NCBI GenBank assembly: GCA_023653145.1
Contig: JAMNXM010000003.1
Location: 1-35,868, forward strand
DNA from: Minisyncoccota bacterium
Lineage (GTDB): Bacteria; Patescibacteriota; Minisyncoccia; Phycocordibacterales; Phycocordibacteraceae
Direction of reading: 5' to 3'
DNA: 35,868 bases
The notes under the pieces: generated by a model
The model's database searches: none
What the model saw: the letters and a program-made list of their open reading frames with translations, nothing else
Told to the model about the DNA's origin: nothing
Shown: in pieces, positions 1 to 7,714 of the stretch
Position numbering within the stretch: the stretch's first letter is position 1
Layout of the letters: each line of letters starts with the position of its first letter
Position numbers and translations under genes: made by a program

Positions 1-2046
1 GGATCAGAGGAAGGAAAGATGCATGAATGGGAGACATTTCCATACGATTGGCGTAAAGCCGTAAGCGACCCAATACTCCTTGCTGGGCTCGCCGCAAAGT
101 TGCATCAACTCGCAGCTGACTCAAACACTGAAAAGGTGAGTATTGTTGCACACTCGAATGGTGGGCTCTTAGCGAAAGCACTTATGGTGTACCTTGGAAA
201 CACCGAGGCCGTTGCACTAGTCGACAAAATAGTTTTGGTCGGGTCTCCACAGATTGGGACTCCAAAAGCTGTTGGAGCACTTCTGCATGGATACGAGCAG
301 GGGATTCCTTCGTTTTTCCCTGTACTCCTGAGTAACGAAGAAGCACGCGCGCTAGCGCAAAACATGTACGGTGCGTACGGGCTCATCCCATCGGCGGCTT
401 ACTTTAGCACTGTGACAGAGCCAATGATTACTTTTGAGGGCACTAACTCCCCGTTCATAACTCAAATGATTAGTGCGTATGAGTCAGTAGTAGGGAACAC
501 AGTCGAATACCGTGAATTTCTAACCGGTGCTGAGGGGCGGGCCGATCCAAGCGCAGTCGATCTGATTCATCCCGAAGTACTACGAACAGTACAGTTTGAT
601 GTGGCGCAGACACTTCACGCAAGTATCGATGCGTGGGTACCTCCAGCAGGTATAGAAGTCTATCAAATCGCTGGTTGGGGTGAAGAGACGGTTAAAGGAT
701 TCGATTACAAAGGTAGGGAAGTGTGTCTTGAAGGGGTGTGCTATGAGCAGATACGTACGCTCCCACAAATGACCATGGATGGTGATGGGACAGTTGTTAC
801 GCCAAGTGCTTTGTACATGAGTACTGAATCAAACAATGTGCACCGATACTGGTTCGATTTAGATGCATACAACTCAGAGAATTCGTTATCTACTACATTC
901 GGTTTGGTTCCATACTCTCACGCTTCAATTTATGCTGCCAGTAATTTAAAAAATTTTATTTTAAAGTTACTCAAAGACGTGGCTGAACCTACTGATAGTT
1001 ACGTTTCCAAATATCGTCCCGACAGTACACAGGCAAGATTAAGGTATTTCCTGCACTCCCCCTTGAACCTTTCGGCGACCGATTCGACTGGAAGAAGAAT
1101 CTCAAATGATCTTAGTGAGATACCTGGAGCACGATTCGAAAAATTTGGAGAAGTGCAATATGTATCTCTTCCGGCAACTTCTGCGCCGACTATAAACCTT
1201 GATGCATATGCTGGTGGGTCATTCATCCTTGATGTTCAGGAAGTTTTAGGAAACTCTATAGTCAATCAAGTCTCATTTGTCGGTATTCCTACAACTGAGA
1301 ATACGGAGGTTAGTATTTCATTTCCTGACGGGACTATTGAAAACGCAACCCCGCTAGAGATAGATAAAAATGGAGACGGCACTGCTGACTTCTCCATCTC
1401 AACTACAGATACAGAGGTAGGACTTAAGAAGATACCAATTGTAATCTCTGCTGACTCAAAAAGTATGATTGTTGGTTCCAAAATACCGAAACTCACACAT
1501 ACAACTTCTGGTTTTGTTGCTGGCGAGACACTAGAGACAAGTGATATCAGTGGTTCCCCAGAATGTACGACAACAGCAACTTCATCAAGCCCTGTAGGCG
1601 TCTACACAATTACCTGCACTGTAGGCACACTGCAATCCGACTATTACACGTTCGATACGTTTGTCGCTGGGACTCTTACTATCAACTATACGTTCAAAGG
1701 TTTCTTGAAACCGATTAACAATTCTGTTCTGAATCCGAGTATCTTTAAAGCAGGTACTGTGGTTCCGGTTAAGTTTGAGTTGCTAAACGCAGAAGGTGAG
1801 TCCATACAGGCAACAAACCCACCTGAGTGGGTTGAACCTGTGCAGGGAGAGCCGCTCGCCGCAAAGAGGAATGAGAAGAAGAGGAGTAAAAAGCCGACTC
1901 GAGGCGGGTTGTATGAGTGGAGACCAAAGCAACAGAATTACCAGTACAATTGGGATACCAAAGGTTATGAACCCGGGTACTGGTACGAAGTATCTGTAAA
2001 GTTAGACGATGGTACTATTAAAACAATAATGATCGGATTAAAATAA
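1..2046 (+). CDS. Secreted lipase-like alpha/beta hydrolase with MBG and PxKF domains (5' partial)
   Basis: The frame is open to the window edge, so the true start lies upstream; the ATG at 19 is internal. The YDWR motif followed by the nucleophile elbow AHSNGG (Ser46 counted from that ATG) is typical of PGAP1/LCAT-like lipases. Candidate partners in the catalytic triad are Asp254 or Asp256 (MDGDGT) and His301 (YSHAS). Residues about 485-555 resemble an MBG domain (ending GVYTITC...AGTLTI), and residues about 557-675 match the PxKF pattern (GTVVPVKFEL). Both domain types occur on secreted or surface proteins. I infer an exported esterase or lipase acting on environmental or host lipids. Base composition is AT-richer than the ribosomal operon that follows. 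The substrate cannot be told from sequence. Confidence 0.8.
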   Translation, partial: GSEEGKMHEWETFPYDWRKAVSDPILLAGLAAKLHQLAADSNTEKVSIVAHSNGGLLAKALMVYLGNTEAVALVDKIVLVGSPQIGTPKAVGALLHGYEQGIPSFFPVLLSNEEARALAQNMYGAYGLIPSAAYFSTVTEPMITFEGTNSPFITQMISAYESVVGNTVEYREFLTGAEGRADPSAVDLIHPEVLRTVQFDVAQTLHASIDAWVPPAGIEVYQIAGWGEETVKGFDYKGREVCLEGVCYEQIRTLPQMTMDGDGTVVTPSALYMSTESNNVHRYWFDLDAYNSENSLSTTFGLVPYSHASIYAASNLKNFILKLLKDVAEPTDSYVSKYRPDSTQARLRYFLHSPLNLSATDSTGRRISNDLSEIPGARFEKFGEVQYVSLPATSAPTINLDAYAGGSFILDVQEVLGNSIVNQVSFVGIPTTENTEVSISFPDGTIENATPLEIDKNGDGTADFSISTTDTEVGLKKIPIVISADSKSMIVGSKIPKLTHTTSGFVAGETLETSDISGSPECTTTATSSSPVGVYTITCTVGTLQSDYYTFDTFVAGTLTINYTFKGFLKPINNSVLNPSIFKAGTVVPVKFELLNAEGESIQATNPPEWVEPVQGEPLAAKRNEKKRSKKPTRGGLYEWRPKQQNYQYNWDTKGYEPGYWYEVSVKLDDGTIKTIMIGLK

Positions 2047-2051
2047 TCCAG

Positions 2052-2450
2052 ATGAATAAGAATTACCTAGCCAAGATATCTTTTGCAGGGTCTATAGTTT
2101 TTCTTGCAATTCTTTGGTTTCACGAATTCGGATACTGCAGAGCTTCGGAGTGGTGTATTGGGACAACTCAGGATATTTTGGTTGCTTCCCCTGGGTACCT
2201 TTCTATATTCGTTGCTACGCTAACTATTGTTGGTGCTTCTTATTTATTAAGGACTGGGATCTCAAGAAATCTGGTATTTTTTACACTAGTCTGGGTCATG
2301 GCCTCAATAGTGATCAGTTTTATGTTAGGTAATGGAGGTGGTAATTGGGTTACCTCTTCCCCTAGACCTGAAGGAATATTCTTCTTTCTCACAATAATCT
2401 ATGCCGTGATTGGTTTAGTATGGCAGATGAGGAGGTTCTTACGGCATTAG
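2052..2450 (+). CDS. Hypothetical four-helix membrane protein
   Basis: This 132-residue protein starts five bases after the lipase stop codon, so the two genes are probably cotranscribed. Four hydrophobic segments are visible, at about residues 8-25, 46-65, 72-92 and 108-126. Two cysteines (GYCRASEWC) sit between the first and second and could form a disulfide outside the membrane. The C-terminus is short and basic (QMRRFLRH). I do not recognise a family. A role linked to the secreted lipase is possible but rests only on adjacency. Confidence 0.65.
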   Translation: MNKNYLAKISFAGSIVFLAILWFHEFGYCRASEWCIGTTQDILVASPGYLSIFVATLTIVGASYLLRTGISRNLVFFTLVWVMASIVISFMLGNGGGNWVTSSPRPEGIFFFLTIIYAVIGLVWQMRRFLRH

Positions 2451-2723
2451 ATCTCCATTGATTGATACTTTGAAGAGGCCCGGCAATGCTTCATTGACGG
2501 AATAGGTAATAGGCAAGCCATTTATTCTGTTTTTCGGGCTTGGGGTCCAGAAAAACCCTTATTCTATATAGAGCATGAGTTAGGGGTAGACGAAATACGT
2601 ATAATTTAAGCCATATTGCTTACTCGTAGCGATATGCACGATGCCCCACAATCAGTGAGGGGACGTCGCAGGTATGGCTGAGGTTTTGTTGTATTTTTTC
2701 TATAAAATTGCATAATGCAGCCC
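2451..2723. other. Gene-poor spacer before the Cys-rich gene
   Basis: I see no convincing gene here. A TATAAT at 2600-2605 has no good -35 and no obvious ORF downstream. The 11-mer TAAGCCATATT occurs at 2607-2617 and again at 2926-2936, so it flanks the Cys-rich gene. No strong terminator follows the membrane-protein gene. Confidence 0.4.
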
Positions 2724-2909
2724 ATGTATCGTGAGCAGTACCAAGGTATGGGACCGGCTAATAGTGAAAGCCTAAGCACGTTCTTTAGAAAAGAAAGCAC
2801 GTGCGTACACTGTGATTCCGGATGCACCTGTACAAAATGCTCTAACTGCATGTGTGTTCAAGAGCACTGTGGTACTTGTACGAATGGGTGCCACGGAGCA
2901 TCGATTTGA
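2724..2909 (+). CDS. Cysteine-rich metallothionein-like miniprotein
   Basis: About 61 residues, or 64 if the ATG at 2715 is used. The C-terminal half holds ten Cys and three His in dense CxxC, CxC and CxxxCH spacing (CVHC, CTC, CSNCMC, CGTC, NGCH), while the N-terminal half is polar and cysteine-free. This density suggests metal binding (Zn, Cu or Cd buffering), like bacterial metallothioneins. I do not see the exact SmtA signature, so family membership is inferred. A CATAAT box at 2711-2716 ends seven bases before the ATG at 2724, so the transcript may be leaderless; I chose 2724 because the ATG at 2715 lies inside that box. Confidence 0.55.
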   Translation: MYREQYQGMGPANSESLSTFFRKESTCVHCDSGCTCTKCSNCMCVQEHCGTCTNGCHGASI

Positions 2910-2988
2910 TTAAATAAGCAATATATAAGCCATATTTTGGTTAAAACCGAGATAGGTGTGGGTAGTACGGTACGCCCATAGGGAGGGG

Positions 2989-3003
2989 TGGTACCCTATA
3001 TAT
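2989..3003 (+). promoter_or_regulatory. Extended -10 (TGGTACCCT) six bases from the start codon
   Basis: TACCCT at 2992-2997 is preceded by TGG and followed by exactly six bases before the ATG at 3004. Transcription would start at or next to the A of the start codon. Confidence 0.5.
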
Positions 3004-3144
3004 ATGAAGAAGAAGGCAAAGCAGGGGTTTGACTGGCACTGCCAAGGGATACCGCACACGTTCCACTGGTTTGCACTCGTCGTATTTGCCCTCGGTATGA
3101 GCACCATAGTGCTTGCCGCTATCAGCGAGGTTACAGGTATTTAG
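3004..3144 (+). CDS. Small single-span membrane protein (46 aa)
   Basis: The ORF track lists a longer frame from 2956. The -10 box six bases upstream and the basic N-terminus (MKKKAKQ) support the ATG at 3004. A hydrophilic segment with His and Trp (DWHCQG, HTFHW) precedes one transmembrane helix at about residues 22-41. The topology would leave the Lys-rich end in the cytoplasm. No family is recognised. It sits alone between the Cys-rich gene and the ribosomal operon promoter. Confidence 0.55.
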   Translation: MKKKAKQGFDWHCQGIPHTFHWFALVVFALGMSTIVLAAISEVTGI

Positions 3145-3173
3145 TTGACTCTCAGGGGGTGGGATGATACGAT
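3145..3173 (+). promoter_or_regulatory. Strong sigma70-type promoter of the ribosomal/secY operon
   Basis: TTGACT (3145-3150), a 17-base spacer and TACGAT (3168-3173) with an upstream TGA form a near-consensus extended promoter. The predicted start is near 3180, which leaves a leader of about 64 bases before rpsN. This is one of the few leadered transcripts in the window. Confidence 0.75.
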
Positions 3174-3243
3174 AGCACAAGCGTTATAGGACGCGTTTTT
3201 GTTTACTTAATAGTGCAAAAAGGCCTTCCCTAGGCGCGAAAGT

Positions 3244-3513
3244 ATGGCTAAAAAGTCACAACTCGCCCGAAACAACAAAAGAATCAAGCTGGTCGCACAG
3301 TTTGCGGCTAAGCGCGCAGCACTTAAAAAAGCAGGGGACTTTGAGGCGCTCCAAAAGCTCCCAAAGAACTCGTCACCTGTCCGCATTAAAAACCGTTGCT
3401 CTATTACTGGTCGCTCAAAGTCGTACATGCGCCAGTTTGGTATCTCTCGCCAGCAGTTCAGAGAGATGGCACGTCGCGGAGAGCTCCCGGGGGTTACTAA
3501 AGCATCTTGGTAA
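3244..3513 (+). CDS. rpsN: 30S ribosomal protein S14 (uS14)
   Basis: This 89-residue protein binds the 16S rRNA 3' major domain in the small-subunit head. The conserved core is visible ([31 protein letters not shown]) and the C-terminus is KASW. The length and lack of paired CxxC motifs mark the zinc-free form. It is the first gene of the spc-type cluster visible here; rplN-rplX-rplE, which usually precede it, are absent immediately upstream, so the cluster is split or rearranged. The stop is two bases from the rpsH start. Confidence 0.95.
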   Translation: MAKKSQLARNNKRIKLVAQFAAKRAALKKAGDFEALQKLPKNSSPVRIKNRCSITGRSKSYMRQFGISRQQFREMARRGELPGVTKASW

Positions 3514-3515
3514 GT

Positions 3516-3911
3516 ATGGTTACTGACACTATCGGCGACTTCATCAACCGTTTGACTACTGCAACAGCAGTACGTAAGGCGACGGTGACTATGCCGTTTT
3601 CAAAGCTCAAGCACCAGATCGCGCTCGTATTGAAGCGCGAGGGGTACCTTGGAGAAATTAGCGAGTCAAAGGGTGAGGTTGGTAAGACCCTCACAGTCGA
3701 GTTGATCTACGATCCAGACGGCGAGCCTCGCATCCACGGTGCCAAGCGCCTTTCGAAGCCTGGACGCCGCCTCTACGCACCTGTCCACACTATCCACCCA
3801 ATCAAAAACGGTAAGGGATGCCTGGTGCTCACCACGCCGCGCGGCATTATGACTGACAAGGACGCACGCCGCGACCGTGTCGGAGGGGAAACAATGTTCA
3901 CTATTTGGTAA
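3516..3911 (+). CDS. rpsH: 30S ribosomal protein S8 (uS8)
   Basis: This 131-residue protein binds the central domain of 16S rRNA during small-subunit assembly. Family features include DTIGDFINRL near the N-terminus and the C-terminal GGETMFTIW. The ORF track begins at 3507, but that would overlap rpsN. The ATG at 3516, two bases after the rpsN stop, gives the normal MVTDTIGDF start. No Shine-Dalgarno sequence is visible, so translation is probably coupled to rpsN by reinitiation. Confidence 0.95.
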   Translation: MVTDTIGDFINRLTTATAVRKATVTMPFSKLKHQIALVLKREGYLGEISESKGEVGKTLTVELIYDPDGEPRIHGAKRLSKPGRRLYAPVHTIHPIKNGKGCLVLTTPRGIMTDKDARRDRVGGETMFTIW

Positions 3912-3916
3912 CCTAT

Positions 3917-4453
3917 ATGTCACGCCTCGCTAAAAACACTATCCCATTCCCGAGCGGCACCACCGTGTCGTTTACTGACGGCACACTCACCGTTAAGGGT
4001 CCATTGGGCACACTCACGAAGCCGGTTAATCCAGTGGTTTCTATCACGGTCTCTCCTGACGGCGTCAACGTGGCACCAGTTGGTACCACCAAACTCGCAC
4101 GCGCACTCACTGGTACGTTTGCATCTCACATCCGCAACATGATGAAGGGAGTAACCGAGAAGTACGCAAAGAAACTTGAGCTCCAGGGTATTGGCTACCG
4201 CGTTGAACTCCAGGGTAAGAACCTCAAGTTCCAAGTCGGTTTCTCTCACCCAGTGCTGATGGCAGTCCCAGCAGGTGTCGACGCATTGGTAGAAAAGAAC
4301 TTCATCACGATTTCTGGTATCGACAAAGAAGCGGTTGGACAGTTTGCCGCAAACGTCCGCGCGATCAAGAAGCCTGAGCCATACAAGGGCAAGGGTATCC
4401 GTTACGAGGGTGAGTACGTCCGCCAGAAGCAGGGTAAGAAGGCAGCTGCATAA
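3917..4453 (+). CDS. rplF: 50S ribosomal protein L6 (uL6)
   Basis: This 178-residue protein sits near the GTPase-associated region of the large subunit. Conserved features are the N-terminal SRLAKNTIPFPSG and the C-terminal signature KKPEPYKGKGIRY. I chose the ATG at 3917, five bases after the rpsH stop, because the earlier start in the ORF track overlaps rpsH and adds residues foreign to the family. It is the third gene of the operon, with no recognisable Shine-Dalgarno sequence. Confidence 0.95.
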   Translation: MSRLAKNTIPFPSGTTVSFTDGTLTVKGPLGTLTKPVNPVVSITVSPDGVNVAPVGTTKLARALTGTFASHIRNMMKGVTEKYAKKLELQGIGYRVELQGKNLKFQVGFSHPVLMAVPAGVDALVEKNFITISGIDKEAVGQFAANVRAIKKPEPYKGKGIRYEGEYVRQKQGKKAAA

Positions 4454-4462
4454 TGAACTCGT

Positions 4463-4819
4463 ATGTCTAAACTCACTCCAAAATCAAAGACAGCACAGCG
4501 CGAGCGCCGACACCGCCGCGTCCGCGGAACGGTCAGTGGCACTGCAGAGCGCCCACGTCTTGCCGTTTTTCGTTCTAACAAGTACGTGTACGCACAACTT
4601 ATTGATGACGATAAGGGAGTAACGATCGTTGCTGCATCAACCATTGGCGGTCGCAATATGTCGCAGATGGAGCAGGCAAAGACGGTAGGTACTCAGATTG
4701 CAAAGGCAGCGGCAGAGAAGCGGATTACTAAGGTCGTGTTTGATCGTGGCGGGTTTCAGTACGGTGGGCGCATTGCAGCGCTTGCTGATGCGGCTCGTGC
4801 GGCAGGACTTCAATTTTAA
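4463..4819 (+). CDS. rplR: 50S ribosomal protein L18 (uL18)
   Basis: This 118-residue protein binds 5S rRNA and helps place it in the central protuberance. Typical features are the basic N-terminus ([12 protein letters not shown]), [16 protein letters not shown] and the C-terminal [20 protein letters not shown]. It starts nine bases after the rplF stop and ends five bases before rpsE. No Shine-Dalgarno sequence is seen. Confidence 0.95.
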   Translation: MSKLTPKSKTAQRERRHRRVRGTVSGTAERPRLAVFRSNKYVYAQLIDDDKGVTIVAASTIGGRNMSQMEQAKTVGTQIAKAAAEKRITKVVFDRGGFQYGGRIAALADAARAAGLQF

Positions 4820-4824
4820 CTAGT

Positions 4825-5415
4825 ATGACTGACGAAACACCAGCAGCTCCGCTCACTGAAAACGCACCAGTCGAAAGCACGTTAGTGCAGGCGCCACAGC
4901 CAGAGCGCCGTGACCGTGGTGGCCGTGGCCGCAATGATAAGAACCGCCGTGGTCCACAGCGTGGACGCCGCGACGAGAAGCCTCGTTCAGAGTTTGACCA
5001 AAAGATCATCCAGCTCCGCCGCGTTGCGCGTGTGGTCGCAGGAGGTCGCCGTTTCTCATTCTCTGCAGTAGTGGTCGCCGGAGATCGTAAGGGACGCGTC
5101 GGTATCGGTATCGGCAAGGGTGCAGACACTGCGCTCGCCGTCGACAAGGCGTTCCGTGCCGCAAAGCGCACCATGTTCCGCATCCGCACTACCGAGTCTA
5201 TGTCTATCCCGCACGACGTGATGGCAAAGAACTCATCAGGTATCGTCGAGATCCGTCCAGCACCTGACCGCGGTATTGTTGCAGGTTCATCGGTAAAGAC
5301 CTTGCTCGAACTTGCTGGTGTAAAGGACGTCACCGCAAAGATCCACTCTGGTTCAAAGAATAAGTTGAACATCGCACGCGCCGCATACGACGCACTTCGT
5401 AAACTCAAAAAATAA
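4825..5415 (+). CDS. rpsE: 30S ribosomal protein S5 (uS5) with Arg/Gly-rich N-terminal extension
   Basis: This 196-residue protein contributes to decoding fidelity and lies near the mRNA entry site. The family core starts near residue 52 (FDQKIIQLRRVARVVAGGRRFSFSAVVVAGD) and continues through GKGADTALAVDKAF and the C-terminal domain (VKTLLELAGVKDVTAKIHS). Ahead of it is an acidic then Arg/Gly-rich extension (RRDRGGRGRNDKNRRG) longer than the bacterial norm, presumably disordered and RNA-binding. Unlike the standard spc order, the next gene is rplO and not rpmD. Confidence 0.95.
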   Translation: MTDETPAAPLTENAPVESTLVQAPQPERRDRGGRGRNDKNRRGPQRGRRDEKPRSEFDQKIIQLRRVARVVAGGRRFSFSAVVVAGDRKGRVGIGIGKGADTALAVDKAFRAAKRTMFRIRTTESMSIPHDVMAKNSSGIVEIRPAPDRGIVAGSSVKTLLELAGVKDVTAKIHSGSKNKLNIARAAYDALRKLKK

Positions 5416-5419
5416 GACT

Positions 5420-5854
5420 ATGGACCTCTCATCACTTTCTCGCCCAGTTGGACTTACCAAAGCACGCCGTGTCGGCCGTGGTGGTAAGCGCGGCAAGACG
5501 TCAGGTCGCGGCGGCAAGGGACAGACTGCACGCGCTGGTAACAAGCGCCGTCCTGAGTGGCGCGACATCATTAAGCGCATGCCAAAGCGTCGCGGGTTTG
5601 GTAAGAACCGCTCACGCACCGTGCGCCCTATGACTCCGATTGCAACGATTACGCTTGACGCACTCGAGAAGCACTACGCATCAGGAGAGACCGTCACGGT
5701 GAAGTCCTTGATTGAGAAAGGTTTGGTCCGCCGTGTCTCTGGTGGCGTACCACCAATGAAGATCCTTGCACGCGGCACACTCACCAAGAAACTTATTATT
5801 CCAAAGGGTATCGCACTCTCAAAAGAAGCACAGGCAAAGATCACGGGCGCATAA
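5420..5854 (+). CDS. rplO: 50S ribosomal protein L15 (uL15)
   Basis: This 144-residue protein is a late large-subunit assembly protein. It has the classic glycine/arginine-rich N-terminal tail (RRVGRGGKRGKTSGRGGKGQ) that threads into 23S rRNA, then a globular C-terminal part (VTVKSLIEKGLV, KLIIPKGIALSKEAQ). It starts four bases after rpsE and ends three bases before secY. No Shine-Dalgarno sequence is visible. Confidence 0.94.
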   Translation: MDLSSLSRPVGLTKARRVGRGGKRGKTSGRGGKGQTARAGNKRRPEWRDIIKRMPKRRGFGKNRSRTVRPMTPIATITLDALEKHYASGETVTVKSLIEKGLVRRVSGGVPPMKILARGTLTKKLIIPKGIALSKEAQAKITGA

Positions 5855-5857
5855 GCC

Positions 5858-7129
5858 ATGAGCACCTTTTTTGCAAAACTGAAACTCATCCTCACTGACG
5901 CATCTATCTTGCGGAAGTTGGGCTACATGGTTGCAGGACTCATCCTGTTCCGCCTTATGGCGACGATCCCGCTTCCGGGCATCGACCATGCGCGTCTTGA
6001 GGCATTCTTTTCGGACTCGGCACTCCTTGGGTTTTTGAACGTCTTTTCTGGTGGCGGACTGTCGAATCTTTCAATCATGATGCTTGGTGTCGCGCCGTAC
6101 ATCACTGCGTCTATCATCATGCAGCTTGGCACCGTGCTCTCACCTAAACTCAAGGCGCTCTATTCAGAGGAAGGGGAGCTTGGGCGTAAACAGTTTGCAC
6201 AGTACTCGCGCCTTCTCTCAGTACCACTTGCGGTCATGCAGGGTGTTGGGTTGTTGTTCTTTTTCCAAGCGCAGGGTATCGTACTCGACCTCGGGTGGTA
6301 CCTCTTTGCGGTGAACGTCGCGGTTGCCGTTGCAGGCTCGATGCTCCTCATGTGGATTGGCGAGCTTATAACCGAGTACGGTATTGGGAACGGTCTGTCA
6401 CTCATCATCTTTGCCGGTATCGTCGCCAGTCTCCCATCTACTATTGCGCAACTCGCATTTACGTTCGATCCATCACAGATTCCGCTCTACGTGACGTTTG
6501 TTGCTGCGGCACTCGCGATTACCTTTGGTGTCGTGTATGTGTCAGAGTCTGAGCGTCCTATCCCGGTGACCTACGCAAAGCGTGTGATGGGCAACCAAGT
6601 AACAGGTGGCGTACAGTCGTACGTGCCGCTCCGCCTCAATCAGGCAGGCGTGATGCCTATTATCTTTGCGCTTTCTATCCTTACCTTGCCGCAAATTGGT
6701 GTAACCTACCTCTCCACGTCGGGGAGTGGTGCTGTTTCTGAGATTGCGAACCTCCTTCTCACGTTCCCTGGTTCGGAAGTGGTGTACGCCGTAGTGTATT
6801 TCTTCTTTGTTATCCTCTTCACGTACTTCTTTACCGCAATTACGTTTGACCCAACGCAGATGGCAAACAACTTGCAGAAGAACGGCGCATTTGTCCCAGG
6901 TGTACGCCCAGGCCAGACGACGGCAGAGTACATTGGTCGCGTCATCACACGCATCACGCTCGTCGGTGCACTTTTCCTCGGCGTGATCGCAGTCTTGCCG
7001 CTCATCATCCAGAACCTCACTGGTGTTGCCGCACTTGCTATTGGTGGTACGGCGCTCCTCATTATTGTGTCTGTGGTCCTCGACGTCGTCCGTAAGATCG
7101 ACGCGCAACTGAGTTTGCGAGAGTATTAA
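5858..7129 (+). CDS. secY: Protein translocase subunit SecY
   Basis: This 423-residue protein is the channel of the Sec translocon in the cytoplasmic membrane. Family marks include the plug-region sequence (FSGGGLSNLSIMMLGVAPYITASIIMQL), the GIGNGLSLIIFAGI segment, the ribosome/SecA-contacting loop (ERPIPVTYAKR), RLNQAGVMPIIFA and FDPTQMANNLQKNGAFVPGVRPG. About ten membrane spans are apparent, as expected. It is the last gene of the ribosomal operon and is followed by a rho-independent terminator. This places secretion under the same promoter as the ribosomal proteins, as in most bacteria. Confidence 0.96.
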   Translation: MSTFFAKLKLILTDASILRKLGYMVAGLILFRLMATIPLPGIDHARLEAFFSDSALLGFLNVFSGGGLSNLSIMMLGVAPYITASIIMQLGTVLSPKLKALYSEEGELGRKQFAQYSRLLSVPLAVMQGVGLLFFFQAQGIVLDLGWYLFAVNVAVAVAGSMLLMWIGELITEYGIGNGLSLIIFAGIVASLPSTIAQLAFTFDPSQIPLYVTFVAAALAITFGVVYVSESERPIPVTYAKRVMGNQVTGGVQSYVPLRLNQAGVMPIIFALSILTLPQIGVTYLSTSGSGAVSEIANLLLTFPGSEVVYAVVYFFFVILFTYFFTAITFDPTQMANNLQKNGAFVPGVRPGQTTAEYIGRVITRITLVGALFLGVIAVLPLIIQNLTGVAALAIGGTALLIIVSVVLDVVRKIDAQLSLREY

Positions 7130-7134
7130 CCAAC

Positions 7135-7154
7135 CGCCCTTCGGGGCGTTTTTT
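7135..7154 (+). terminator. Rho-independent terminator after secY
   Basis: Five-base-pair GC stem CGCCC/GGGCG with a TTCG loop followed by six Ts. The T run ends right where the -10 region of the next gene begins. Confidence 0.85.
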
Positions 7155-7168
7155 GTTACACTGCATCT
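7154..7168 (+). promoter_or_regulatory. Extended -10 (TGTTACACT) six bases from the start codon
   Basis: TACACT at 7157-7162 is followed by six bases and then the ATG at 7169. The upstream TGT reuses the end of the terminator T tract. This predicts a leaderless mRNA. Confidence 0.65.
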
Positions 7169-7708
7169 ATGAAGATCACTATTTTTGGTAACCCAGGCAC
7201 CGGTAAGTCTACTGTCGGGAAACTGCTCGCATCAAAATTGGGGTACGCGTTCATGTCGTCCGGCAATATGTTTCGTGATATGGCAAAAGAGCTTGGTATG
7301 ACCGTGTATGAGCTGGATACTCTTTCACAGACTGACCCACAGTACGATATCAAACTCGATCAGATGGTAGCTGAATACGGCAGAACAAATGATAACTTCG
7401 TTTTCGAAAGCCGACTTGCGTGGCACTTTATTCCTGACTCAATCAAGATAGAACTTTACACAAATGATGTCGTTGCGGCAGAGCGTGTTGCGCAGCGCGA
7501 CCAGATTTCGACCGAAGATGCGCGTGCGAATAATGAACTAAGGATTGCTACCTATGTTGCACGATACCCAAAAACATACCCAGACGTACACTATCCGCCG
7601 TTGAAAGAGGATTTTCACTTGAGCATCGATGTGACCGAGCCGCTCCCAGAGGCAATTGTTGAGCGTATTCTTACTTTTCTCAAAAAAGAGGGCTACGTGT
7701 TAGAGTAG
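7169..7708 (+). CDS. cmk: Archaeal-type cytidylate kinase
   Basis: This 179-residue P-loop kinase would phosphorylate CMP/dCMP with ATP in the cytoplasm. The Walker A is GNPGTGKST at residues 7-15, then SSGNMFRDMAKELGM, the segment FVFESRLAWHF and an arginine-rich lid-like region (AAERVAQRDQISTEDA). This layout resembles the short archaeal CMP-kinase family more than standard bacterial Cmk. A general small NMP or dephospho-CoA-type kinase cannot be excluded. It starts a new unit after the secY terminator and is followed six bases later by adk. Confidence 0.7.
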   Translation: MKITIFGNPGTGKSTVGKLLASKLGYAFMSSGNMFRDMAKELGMTVYELDTLSQTDPQYDIKLDQMVAEYGRTNDNFVFESRLAWHFIPDSIKIELYTNDVVAAERVAQRDQISTEDARANNELRIATYVARYPKTYPDVHYPPLKEDFHLSIDVTEPLPEAIVERILTFLKKEGYVLE

Positions 7709-7714
7709 AGGGGC

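Noticed and set aside
2607-2936. 11-base direct repeat TAAGCCATATT flanking the Cys-rich gene as mobile-element ends
   Set aside because: Too short and AT-rich to stand out, with no inverted ends or transposase.
4728-5408. 226-residue minus-strand ORF
   Set aside because: Antisense to rpsE with Arg/Ser-rich translation; a shadow of a high-GC coding frame.
6542-7108. 188-residue minus-strand ORF
   Set aside because: Antisense to secY; composition is that of reversed hydrophobic codons.
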